Positions 45,601-55,846 of a stretch of 55,846 nucleotides of DNA are shown here, in pieces. A model generated the notes under the pieces. That model made no database searches. It was not told where the DNA came from and saw nothing but the letters and a program-made list of their open reading frames with translations. The position numbers and the translations under genes were made by a program. Numbering within the stretch: the stretch's first letter is position 1; every line of letters starts with the position of its first letter. Source of the DNA: Pelargonium nanum (Eukaryota > Streptophyta > Magnoliopsida > Geraniales > Geraniaceae); the NCBI GenBank assembly GCA_036897485.1, contig JAYMTF010000088.1, forward strand, positions 1-55,846, written 5' to 3'.

Positions 45601-48316
45601 CACTCTTGACTGCGAAAAAGAAATGATAATTGTTTAGAAGTCAAATATATCAAAAATGATTATCCAAGTTAAAGGTAGATGGGACCACAAGTTACCTTTT
45701 CTAGAAGAACTATTGACATTTCCCACAGGTGAATTCACAGTTGACCAGTACAAGAAAGTGCAATTCAAGTCAGTTACTGCAACTGAAAAAGATATAAAGA
45801 AACTGCAAAACTAATAGCAAATTTCAATATGTATACATGCTTACATGTCTGAATATTTGCACCGCATATTTTCCCCGATGTGCTAAAATGAATTTCAATC
45901 AACTTCCCCTACAATAAATCAGAAAATAGTGTAAGTAAAACAGATACCTTCCTTTATGTGGTGTTAACTGATAGGTTTCCGAATGATCTCGTTTGCTATT
46001 ATTTAGTATACATATCAAAGCATTATTCAAGCTTTAAACTTGATAAATCAAGAAATGCTTTCTGCCAAAGAGGGTAAAAAACTCACAAATCGACTAGAGT
46101 TGTCATTCCTCGAAGTTTTTGCATTCCCAAATGCTTCTAGAATACAACTTGTCTGAAGGACTTCATCCTCAATCCCATCACTGCCACCACCAAGAGCAGC
46201 TAAGTATTGCATTGCAATTTTTGCTGTCTCGGTTTTCCCAGCTCCACTTTCACCACTGTAACATAAGATTGCGAGGTTAGAAAATTCTTCACAGAAATAA
46301 AGTTTCACGAACCAACCAAGGAAAATATCCCACTTCCCAAAATAAAATAAAATAAAAGGGCTTGCTCAATGAAAACACAACTAACCTTATAATGATCGAT
46401 TGATTAACTTCATCTGCAACATATAAATACACGAATGAATAAATAAATAGCGAAAATGATGGTTTTTACTAATTTTAAGAAAAACAATGATTCCAGTTCA
46501 CCTCTCATCATCTCATTATAGGAAGTGTCTGCGATAGCATGAACATGAGGGCTGTCAGCAAGTTGCTGTTTATGAGCCATCAGAATATCGTTTCCATAGA
46601 TGTTAACATCTTTGAAGGGATTGATTGCAATCAACACAGGCCCTGCTTTACTCTACAAAAATGAATAATAAAAAACAGTTAAGGAAAAGTAATGAAGATC
46701 AATCTTGAATGCAAGTGCATCCATGATGCTTATATTGTACTCACATAAATCATATCACGAGAATATCTGTACTGAAGATTGTGAAGAACAGATGGTTCAT
46801 TCAAATAACTAAGTTGTACGAGATCATCCACCCCCTCAAGAATATCTGGGTTTGCGGGGAAAAGCTCGCCTGTAGACACTTTGGCAACCTAGGACAAGAA
46901 GGATAATTAGTGCATGTAAGAGCATCCAATTTAAGTACACAACAGTGACTATATAGCTTTCTTGTGTATGGCCAAAGGTTATGAACTCACAGTTCCATTT
47001 GAAAGTGAAACATAGGCTTTCTCCTCTGAAGTTGATTGTATTGTTCCTGACTCCCAGTGTCCACCTTCCACCCGACACCAGACATGAAGTTTCTGAAACA
47101 AATGCTTCAAGCATAAATAACTCATGTTCCAACGACAATATATAAACATTTACAAAGGAAAGATTTATGGTTCGCACAAAACTAATCCATTCTAGTAGAA
47201 AAAGGTAACTATACTATAAAGAATAGCACAACGTTGGTTAAGAACTTAATTAGGATTGTAGGCTGAGAGTATCAAATCACTATAAAGTTTAACTTCAATT
47301 ACGATTTTCACCTCTGTTTGGTTAGCTCTAAATTTGAAATACCTTCATCGTTTTAGAGGACCAACTCAACTAAAAGGTTAAGCTTATAGTTGAAGACTAA
47401 ATATTAACATTATTCTAACAATCATATAGGCAAATTGTTATCTATCATGGCAGTGGTTGACAAGAATAGATTCATGCTCAGCAAGAAAGCAGAACAATTT
47501 CATCTCACCAAGCAACATCTTTTCCAGTCTGTTCAGTCAAAAAGACCCCATAACCATAATGTAAAAACTACTGTGCAATGACGATAAGAAATTTATCTGT
47601 TTCAGTCTGTTCTAGCATGCATCATAGAAATAGGAACTACTTGCAAGCACTCATGGCAAACAAAGAGCATTACTAATAGTAGACACTAAAAGATCAAAAT
47701 TTCAAGTAGAACAAATCAAATAATGTCATTCTTCTCTATCAAGCATCACAAAGGATAAATACTACAAAAACATATCAACTAAATGTAATCAAATCTTGTC
47801 ATTTTTGTTGCTCTGAGTTACCTTCTTAGTGAAATAACTGATGTCATCCTCCCACTCTTGCTCCGGGATGCTCTGCAAAGCATTTGAAGACCTAGTGAAA
47901 CCAAGCCCGTGATCTGAACCCTGCTTCTTGTGCTCATCATACTTCTCTCCTTCGTCGCCATAGGGCGAGTCATCATTGTGCTCTCTCTTCTTCTTGCTCC
48001 CAAAGCTACTCACTTTTAATCCCAAGTTTTTTCTCTTCAACTCTTCCTTGGGAGGAGACTGAATTGGAATTGGAACCGGAGCTGGAGCTGGAGCTGGAGC
48101 TGGCAAGCTCTCCGGCTCTTCATCTCCGACCCTAAAGCTTCTCGGCAACGAGTACCTCGCAGACGGCTTCCTAGCTTTCGAAGTTGGCCGGGAAGGCAAT
48201 GCCGGCGGCAAGTCCTTCGGCTTCTCCAGCTCATCCCTCCGCCGGAGAGACTCCAGCATTTCCTCCAGCGAACTCCGAACAATCATCGACGGCGATGCGG
48301 ACAACATCGTCGACAT
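39675..48316 (-). CDS. Class VIII myosin heavy chain (ATM2/VIII-2-like)
   Basis: Twenty-four GT-AG-linked exons, 1209 residues: 48316-47822, 47092-46991, 46888-46745, 46652-46502, 46413-46386, 46255-46087, 45908-45845, 45709-45696, 45609-45525, 45061-44958, 44869-44731, 44454-44336, 44056-43904, 43824-43735, 43426-43349, 43028-42870, 42704-42534, 42137-41932, 41843-41708, 41601-41472, 41243-41130, 41008-40896, 40664-40461, 40136-39675. It is an actin motor; class VIII members act at plasmodesmata, the cell plate and the plasma membrane. The N-terminal [14 protein letters not shown] and [10 protein letters not shown] are the class VIII-2 signature. P-loop GESGAGKT 308-315, switch I NDNSSRF 357-363, switch [10 protein letters not shown] 581-588, actin-contact [19 protein letters not shown]. 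Three IQ motifs at about 880-965, coiled coil about 989-1075, basic tail ending [12 protein letters not shown]. Exons of 28 and 14 nt are forced by the frame. Confidence 0.95.
40231..40378 (+). mobile_element. Au-SINE-like copy in the last myosin intron
   Basis: The order fits the Au SINE family as I know it. It has GACGCAATGGTAAAGTTGCT, then GTGACTTTGAGGTCACGGGT, GGGTAAAATGCGTACAT, GACCTTCCTCATACCCC, GGGAGCCTATTGCGCTAGGC, and a CCACCCTTTTT end with a short T tail. It is diverged, and no clean target duplication is seen. It sits in antisense orientation to the myosin. Confidence 0.8.
41049..41087. repeat. (CA)n-(TA)n microsatellite in myosin intron
   Basis: Eight CA units (41049-41064) are followed, after CTCACA, by nine TA units (41070-41087). 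It lies in the intron between exons 21 and 22. Confidence 0.9.
48069..48106 (-). repeat. Hexanucleotide repeat coding Pro-Ala run in myosin exon 1
   Basis: Four to five GGAGCT units (plus strand) encode PAPAPAPAP within the myosin N-terminal extension, a likely site of length variation between alleles. Confidence 0.8.
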
Positions 48317-49373
48317 ATTGAAAACTACTAAAACCCACCAAATTCAAACTCACAAAAGGGGCAAAAACGGGCAAAAAACACACCAAATTTCAAACCCCCA
48401 AAAAAAGTTCCGAATTCAACCAGAATCGATCAAATTCTGGAACCCAAATCCAAAAACCCTGATTTGAGATCAAAACAGACACAAATTGGGCTTGATTGAA
48501 CAGATTTGAACACAAAAATTCAAGGAGCTCGTGGAAATGGGAGCTGAGATAAACAAGTGGGAATGTACGGAAGTGGATTATGTGCAGTCTCCTCAAAACC
48601 AAATTGTTAAAAACAGACTCTGAAACTGCATTACCCAAAACGAGGAGGCTCGCGAATTTTCATAATCGTGAGTTACGAGGTTTAATAGTGAAGAAATGGA
48701 GAAGGAGATAGAGATTCGTTGCAAAAAAACTGAAAAATTGAAACAAAAAAACAAACTTTGACAGAGAAGAGAAAACAGAAACAGAAATTTTAGCAGAGAA
48801 GAGCTGTTGTTGTTGTTGTGGCAGTTTGTTTTTCTTAAAACCTAAAACCTTTTGTTTTTCAAAATCAAAAACACACAGAAAACAAAAACGTGTAACTCTG
48901 ACGATGCCTCGTTTGCTGTTGTTGTTGCTTTAAGATTTATTTTTCTCAGAATTTTAAATTAAAATATACATTTCAAATTTTATTTTCAGGCAACGTTGGT
49001 TTCTTAGAGAAAACGGTTTGGATCTGAAAAGGGACAAAACATAAACTAAAAAAAAAATATTGTTTAAATTTGGTAGAAAATAAAATAAAATAAGGTGTAT
49101 TTACAATTTTGGACATGAATAGCTAAGAGCTATCTATTTTGGATAATCAGATAATTGTATTTATATTAAAATTACCTATATACCCCTTCTCTTGGGGGTT
49201 TTTGGTTTAAGATTGTGATTTGAAGCTTTCCATTTTTTGGTTTTTTTGTCTTAATGCTAGCTCTTTTCATGATCCAAATAAAAAGGATCTGGTTGTTTAT
49301 TAGTTTCTTCTTCTTTTCTTAGCTTAATTAATATTTGCTATGTTTAATCCTGATTGTAAAAACATTCAACAAC
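48317..49373. other. Myosin 5' leader, promoter and intergenic DNA
   Basis: The C- and A-rich part directly left of 48640 on the plus strand would be the minus-strand 5' leader; a CAA/GTT trinucleotide stretch lies near 48808. No TATA box stands out. To the right is AT-rich DNA without genes. Confidence 0.45.
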
Positions 49374-49389
49374 AAAAATGTGTAATTTA

Positions 49390-49596
49390 ACTAAGAGTAG
49401 TAGCGCAGTTGGCTACATATGTTGTGTGAGTGGAAAGAGCGCTTACATTCAATTCCCGTTCAACATACCATTGGGGAGGGATGAGCTTTAACTGTGACCT
49501 ACCCTCGAATAGGGATTATTCTTGATGTAGTAAAACGGCTTAAAGGTGTCAACCGCGAATTTTTGGGTCCGCTCAAGAACCCTATGGTTTAACCAA
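49390..49596 (+). mobile_element. tRNA-derived SINE, family B, with 16-bp target duplication
   Basis: AAAAATGTGTAATTTA is present at 49374-49389 and 49597-49612. The 207-bp insert has an A box TAGCGCAGTTGGC, a B-box-like CATTCAATTCCCG, a body with CCTACCCTCGAATAGGG, and ends at GGTTTAACC; the A tail merges with the duplication. Confidence 0.88.
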
Positions 49597-49612
49597 AAAA
49601 ATGTGTAATTTA

Positions 49613-50756
49613 CAAAATTACATTTTCAAATTTCAATAATACTATTTTTAATTAAATGTGTACTAAATTATTTTTAGTTTTTTTTCGAAGCAAAATTATA
49701 TTTGGTTTAATTATTATACAAATAAATAAGAAGAATTAAAATATTTATGTGGAAAAGAATATTTGTTGGCAGAGCATACCAAAATGCTTTTAATGGGTAT
49801 TTTAATTTCTATTGAGAAAGAAGTGATAGTGACTTGTATCCAAGCTTGTACCTCCCATTAAGAATGGATATTCACAACTTTTATTTACTCTATATATATA
49901 TTATATACCAAAATTTATGCTTCTTTGTGTGAAAATAAATTAGAATATTCAGTTTGTTTATTATCAAAATAAATATATATAAAAAATAGAGCTATTGAAC
50001 CTAAAAGTTAAGAGATACATAGCTACCTTAATATATTTTAGTTGCCTAAGAAAAAGGCAAATTCCTATCATTACTACCATGTGATGCTAGTAAAGGTTTA
50101 TCCTGTTAAAGGATAAAATTGTTTTATAACATTTAGTTCTATTTTGATTGCCAAAAAATTCCCTTAGTTTTTTTATTAAAAAAAAATCATTTTACGTGAG
50201 ATATAAATGCGTTAAAATTTTATAAAAATCGTTTTGCCGCTCTTATAATCCTCTTCATCTCGAGTTCATATTCTTTTAATTAATGATTAATTGCTTTTGA
50301 CTCGGTTAATTGGGCATATTAAAGTGCACATCTTGTCTTATTTATGTTAAAAAAATTCTTATAGAATACTTATAACTCAAATATTCTTATAAGCTTTCCG
50401 ATTTTCAATCGCAAATTTGTGACCTATGACAAATAACACACATTAACAAACATTTTAATAATAAATTCAAGACATAAAATATTAAACCCATGTAATAATT
50501 AATTTTAGTTTCCTATTAAACTCCCCTAGAAGGATGGTTGGTTGTAACTTTTTACAGCTAAGCTATTGGTAAAACCATCATTAGTGCAACATTAGACGTT
50601 TAAATTAATATTATCTACCAATAATTAGAAGAGTCACCACTTTAACTTGTATTAATTATATTGTATCTTGGTAACTCCCAATATACTTCTCTATTGTTAC
50701 CAACAAGACAGCTATGCTAATTTTTTTCTTTTCTTTTTAAATTTATTTTAATAGAT
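49613..50756. other. AT-rich intergenic DNA
   Basis: No gene, RNA or defined repeat was found. Confidence 0.5.
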
Positions 50757-50884
50757 AAGTTACATAACATGATGCAACTTACTCTTTTAAATCTCAAATC
50801 TCGACCCACCCAATTTAATAGAATTTGGCATGTAAATTTCAACAAGAAAAAATGTGTTTTAACCATTGAGTTATCTCCTATACG
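50757..50884 (-). mobile_element. Strongly diverged SINE, family A
   Basis: Read on the minus strand, GATAACTCAATGGTTAAAACACATTT matches the A-box region of the 32458 element, AAATTGGGTGGGTCGAGATTTG matches the GCGTCGGGTGGGGTGGGATTT section, and TATGTAACTTA matches the TGTGTAGCTC end. The B box is lost. No target duplication is visible. Confidence 0.55.
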
Positions 50885-53210
50885 AATACTTTATCTTTTA
50901 TTTAATTGTATTACAAAATATCAAATTTATGTTTTTATTTTGAGTTTATTCTATAAAATTTACAAAAATAAACCAAACCATATTGTCATATTAATTTAAA
51001 GGGCCATTTGTAAAACTTAAAAAAAATTGTACCTAACTAAAAAATGATAAATAAAAAAATCATACCAATTCCTTTGTGGATTATTTTATAAATAAATTAT
51101 TATTGGTGGTCCAGAAACCCAATTGTAATAGAAGATCATTATTCATTGTCTGTGATTATCTTGAATACAAAAGGGTATGATTGTAAATTAGATGTATTAA
51201 TAAGAGATGTGCAATGAATTAGAGCTTGGTGATGTAACTTGAAGAAAATGATAGAAAATTGTCCTTAGCCTATGTCCTAATAAGTTTTTCTTTAAATGTC
51301 CTAAGAAATTAAATAACAATTATGATATTATTTTATTAAAATAGCCTCACATCAGTGTCTTGAATTTGAATTATGAATGTGACTTGAAGCTGGAATATAC
51401 CTAAACATACATGCATAAGTCAAAATTCCTCAGCATGACAATGCAAGATTGGAGGGAACTCTCAACCATTTAAATTTAAATAACACTTCAAAATATTTAT
51501 ATAATAACCAAAATGACTGTTTTAGCCTCTCTCCTAGTCTCCTTAGCTCCAGTATTTTCATTTTAATTAAATTTAAAATAGAGAGCAAAGAATTTAAGCC
51601 ATAAAATGTAAGGTTATTACACATTTTAAAAACTTAAATTTAGCGGGTTATTATGCCCTCACAAATTTATTGTAGGGTATGGATGAAATTTTTGATGTGG
51701 TGTCATATATTTATTGGTTTGACTTAGGTTAAAGAACGAAAAAGTCTAGTACGAATTTTATTATTTGAAAGATTTAAGTTTGTAACTTATTATTTACTAC
51801 CTTAAGCTCAATAATAGACTACTTAGCAAACTCTTAAGTGAGATTTAATGAATTCTAAAGAAGTGATATTATTTGATTAGTTTGTTCAATCTAAATCAAT
51901 AAAATGAAATTGTCAAACATCTCAAGAATAGGCTTTACAACTATTTTTTTTTTCTTCAAATTATTGTTCAAAACAAAAATAAATAATTTAAAATTTGAAC
52001 TCTAGTATCAAAAAGAAAAATTTGAACTCAAATAATTCATAATCTTAACATCTAGCGTTGACAGTGAATTATAATGTGGTGTTAGAAGCGATTATGAGAA
52101 AACATAAATTGTTATCTCATCTGTGTACTGTTGTTGTGCACCGAATTAGAATTTAAACACGCAAATTTTTGTATGATTAGTTCAAATTTTATAAAAGAAA
52201 ATAAAAAATTAATTTCAAATATTTAATTAGAGAAGGGTGTGATGGTAATTTAAAGGGGTGTCTAAAAATCCAAATAACATAAGGAGGGAGGAGTATTATA
52301 AAATAAATGGATTAATGATAACGGTAACGTGGCCCCAACTTATTGCGAGGAAGAAAAAAGCAAAGGGGCATTGGTGGATAAGTCAACAACAAATTTGCAA
52401 CAAAATATGGCAAAAATTTAAATAATTGCCACCTAATGCCCAATATTTGCCTTTTTGCCACTGGACCTTATTGCTTTGTTTTTTTCCTCATTGCGGCCCC
52501 GTTTGGTTCCATTTGGTTGCACTACACCTATTATTTCTTTTCTACTGTATTTGTTTTCTTTCCCATTTTGAATTTATTCATTTTTAAATATATTTTGTTG
52601 AGATTGAACTCACTATTTTTGTTTCTTTATGTGAAATAAGAAAACAATGAGCACATGATAATCAATATTTACGTACTCGTTGAAAATTTGTCAAATCAAA
52701 CTATCGTTTTAAGGAATTTAAACTTAAAATTGTAATTTTGGTGGACTTTGTTTATTCATCTCAGTTTACTTTTTCTCTTTGTTATTATTTGTTTTGTATT
52801 TCGTTTGAGTTTACATTACAATTAGTTTTTTCATTTCCTCATAAAAAATTTCGTATCGTGCTCATTTGTAGTACATAATGCTATTATTTTTTTCGATTTA
52901 AAACAAAGAAAACAAGGCTAAAACCAACGTTGACAACATGTCTATGTCGATTTATGAGTATTGACAACTTATCCATGTCTATGGGTTGCACTTCACTTTT
53001 ATTGAATTTGTCAACCACTAGAGTATAACAAAATTCAACCATAAAGAACGGATCTCATAGATCTATATGACATTTACACAAATGGATAAATGGTTTATGT
53101 CAATCCATTTTTCTTTTTGTATTCAAAGCATAAATATAAATACATGTACGTATTAGACGATCTAGTGTTTTGAATCTTTTAAAAATATTATATATAGCTT
53201 TCTTTAAGTA
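50885..53210. other. AT-rich intergenic DNA
   Basis: No gene is supported over 2.3 kb. Small open frames such as 52436-52639 are hydrophobic by AT content only. Confidence 0.5.
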
Positions 53211-53226
53211 AAAAGGTACTCCTAAC

Positions 53227-53464
53227 CATCAAGCGCGTGGGTCAACTAGTAAGGGGTTGTTTCAGCTTAATTTGAGATCTCGAGTTCGAGTCTCAGACTC
53301 TCAGTAAATGCATTTGCATTAAAACTTAGTCTTGAGAGTTTTGCCTCCTTTGTGGTCCTATTTGGCTCAAATGAAGATTAGTCTGAGAGCGATATGACTT
53401 AAAGGTGGTGATTCCGTGTTGATCGTGGGCCCGTTTCGAAAATCTCAGGTCGAGACAGGAAAAT
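53227..53464 (+). mobile_element. tRNA-derived SINE, family C, with 16-bp target duplication
   Basis: AAAAGGTACTCCTAAC occurs at 53211-53226 and 53465-53480, a perfect 16-bp duplication. The 238-bp insert starts CATCAAGCGCGTGGGTCAAC (A-box region), has a B box GAGTTCGAGTCTC, an unrelated body, and ends in an A-rich GGAAAATA. Its body differs from families A and B. Confidence 0.88.
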
Positions 53465-53930
53465 AAAAGGTACTCCTAACTCCTAAGCCTTATTTTGTCG
53501 GATGTATAATGAAAATGCAATGATACATAACAACGTGACAATTTGATTAGAAACACTTCTCCCATAGCACCCTACTGATTACAATATCATATTTTTATAA
53601 ATTATATTTATAAATAATCGTGAATTGCTTTAAATTTCTTCATTTATTGTGATCCCAATCAACACCATCCTCTTCCCAATAAAGAAATTTGTTCCTTTTC
53701 TCTCTGCAAATTACCTCCAAAATACAAAACTAATGCACTGTAAGTTCCAAAATCTTGAAATTCTGGCTAATGAGTCTTGATTATTTCCAAATTAAAAGAA
53801 TCTAAAAGAACATGTATATTCATGAAAATGTTCCCTGTGAGATGACAAGTAGCTTTCCCTCCGATTCCGGAATAAATTAAGTAGCATAATGTTAATAATA
53901 ACATAAACATAATTATTTGCCTTTTAACTT

Positions 53931-54203
53931 CATTACAAAAAAAATTGCAAACTGTGACGAAAAATTTTCCGTCACAGTTCCGTCATTAAATGTGACAGAA
54001 ATCAAAAAATTTTGTCACAAATATACAATTGTGACGAAAATTTCTGTCACATACACACATTTGTGACGAAAATTTCTGTCACAACCATTTGTGACAACCC
54101 AAACAATGACAGAAATATTATGTCACTGTTCCGTCACAAATTACATTTTAGGGCAAAAATCTATAGATTTGTGACAGAAATATCTGTCACATATTTTGTA
54201 GTG
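53931..54203. mobile_element. Small CACTA-like non-autonomous element
   Basis: The left end is CATTACAAAAAAA and the right end, read on the other strand, CACTACAAAATATGTGAC. CTT flanks both sides (53928-53930, 54204-54206), the 3-bp duplication expected for CACTA elements. Inside are at least six copies, in both directions, of a subterminal motif TGTGACGAAAATTTCTGTCACA, so the DNA can fold back many ways. No coding capacity. Confidence 0.8.
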
Positions 54204-54458
54204 CTTCTATATATAATTCTATCTTATAATTCTCACATGTGCAGGTTTAACCGTTTTTAATTAAATAAAGCATATGGATTGGATCATATTTAAGAACTTT
54301 CATAGATAAGGTTTGATATAAGAACTTTCATAAATGAGAAATATACATGTCTCTTTGATATAACTGACAAAAATTGAAAATGACATTTGCTATTTTTATT
54401 TAAGTTAAAAAAAAAAAGTTGCTTCATTCCCACCTAAACATTGTAATATAAAGAAATT

Positions 54459-54577
54459 CGAGGATAAGTTACAGCTGAAACTCATTCCTCTCCTTAAAGG
54501 TGTGTTGAGCGATAATCAAAAGCAAACGTTTCCCCCACTCATGCAGCTTGTGTATCCAACTGCGCCACTACCCTTAA
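54459..54577 (-). mobile_element. Diverged, truncated SINE, family B
   Basis: The minus strand reads AGTGGCGCAGTTGGATACAC (A box), GAGTGGGGGAAACGTTTGC, CGCTCAACACACC, GAGGAATGAGTTTCAGCTGTAACTTATCCTCGAAT. This follows the 49390 element step by step up to its CCTCGAATAGG, then stops; the 3' half is missing. Confidence 0.7.
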
Positions 54578-55846
54578 GATTGATCCAATTTTTTTCTATC
54601 TAAACTTAAATGTATAACAAATTCAACATAAGAGTACTACATAATGAATTTAATTTAAGATTGTGCAGCTATCAAACTTGTGTCTCTTATTCATTTGATA
54701 CCCCTATGTGATTCTTAATTAAACTAACACATTAAAGTACATTGTCTCCTTATCAACATGTTAGAGTAAGATGTAGTAGAAATGTCTAACTACAAAACAC
54801 CAAGTTTGGGATGGAGGATGGAGCTCGAGAGTGGAATCTTCGTTTTGAGGTTCTTGAAGTTGCATAAGGGTAGCATACCGTTAGTGAAAACTACATATTT
54901 CTCAATGTCAAAAGCGAGATCAATTTTTTCTCTTTCTAAGGTATTTATACTTACAAACTCAACTGGTGACATGACAATGCGTAATTAGTTGGTTGAAAAA
55001 GTGGGGTCCGCTTCAGAGAACATTGCGAGATTGAGTTTTATCTTCTTAGATGTGTCATTCGTAGGTGTTGGTAGATCTTATAGTTTGGATCCAAATCCGT
55101 GAAGATCTTAAATTTCATCCAACTTAAAACCGATTTGATTCGACCTAACAATTTTCAAATCGAATTGGATCAACACTAGACAAATTCAAATGAATATGGA
55201 CATTTTATACAAAGAACTTGAAATTCAATATGATCTTTAGCCCTTTTCAGATCATATACAAATTATCTATTCAAATCCACAAACAAATTCTATCCAAAAT
55301 TTGAAGTGCCACCTCTAGGTGTCAGGCGAGTTTTCAAATCCTCTATGCCCCTTCAAGCATCACATAATGGATTGGAGTTCATAATAGTGCACATTACTTA
55401 GGGAAATATCCTAATGACTGTTTGTGATCTTAAGAGTGTTGGAGGCAACAAATGTGCTTCTAGGTGTATGGTATCCTTCTGGGTGCAGTCTTAGCTTTTT
55501 GCTTATGTGCGTCCCGTATAAGGGCTTCTGCTTGAATTCCAAAGGTGAAATTTCTTTGTGGGTTCTTCGGGAACTTGATCAGTGCCCCTCCTATCGATGG
55601 GTGACATGCTGGTTTTGAAAGAATGACGATATTATATAAGGTAGACGATCTTGTTTGGAGCCTTTCATGAAGTTATAGTTCCCCTTTGTGACGAAAGGTA
55701 TTGATAAGTAACTTAAAGAGGTTGGAGACCATTTGAGAGACAAAACGTTAAGATGGAGCCCACAACAGTGTAGGAGACTCTTCTTGAGCTAAGTTGTATT
55801 TTTTTTTTTTGGGGGGGGGGGGGGGCTTGGTCCCGAGGACTGGAGT
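54578..55846. other. Intergenic; possible decayed hAT-like MITE at 55062-55318
   Basis: The stretch 55062-55318 ends in GTGCCACCTCTA and starts TAGGTGTTGGTA, partly inverted ends like those of the 6788 element, with many CAAATCC/GGATTTG phrases inside. The match is weak. At 55799-55825 is a run of 12 T followed by 15 G. No gene is seen before the window ends. Confidence 0.4.

Overview
The window is nuclear DNA from a plant, most probably a core eudicot. It is AT-rich, the genes are split by many short spliceosomal introns, and there are plant-only genes (an LHCII chlorophyll a/b protein and a class VIII myosin) plus plant SINEs and MITEs. I cannot assign a family from sequence alone.

Layout. 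Six protein genes and one tRNA can be rebuilt exon by exon. (1) 1230-4526, +, a class-4 VAP/PVA-type MSP-domain protein. (2) 7724-5787, -, a two-exon DUF1223 thioredoxin-like protein. (3) 21434-31007, +, the double-strand-break repair nuclease MRE11 in 23 coding exons. (4) 35821-33361, -, a basic Ser/Lys-rich plant protein of unknown function. (5) 37363-37293, -, tRNA-Gly(CCC). (6) 37692-39173, +, LHCB3, a light-harvesting protein of photosystem II. (7) 48316-39675, -, a class VIII (ATM2-like) myosin in 24 coding exons. All splice junctions keep frame. The genes are unrelated in function, as is usual for plant chromosomes; LHCB3 and the myosin converge about 0.5 kb apart.

The 8-20 kb interval holds no intact gene. 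It carries five diverged copies (C1-C5, about 2-2.9 kb apart, all on the minus strand) of one promoter/first-exon/first-intron/second-exon block. The block has site II (GGCCCA), telo-box-like and TATA-like elements and conserved splice sites. Three of the five copies sit beside a different short minisatellite. This is the most unusual structure in the window.

Mobile elements are plentiful and several have exact target-site duplications: tRNA-derived SINEs (32458, 49390, 53227, with relatives at 38452, 50757 and 54459), an Au-SINE-like copy in a myosin intron, hAT-like MITEs (16416-16904 with a perfect 8-bp duplication; 6788-7028 in a DUF1223 intron), a Mutator-like MITE with a perfect 9-bp duplication nested inside a Stowaway-like element (17355-17924), and a small CACTA-like element (53931-54203). 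The right end, after about 48.6 kb, is gene-free and AT-rich.

Other notable points are three apparent GC-AG introns in MRE11 and two micro-exons (28 and 14 nt) in the myosin.
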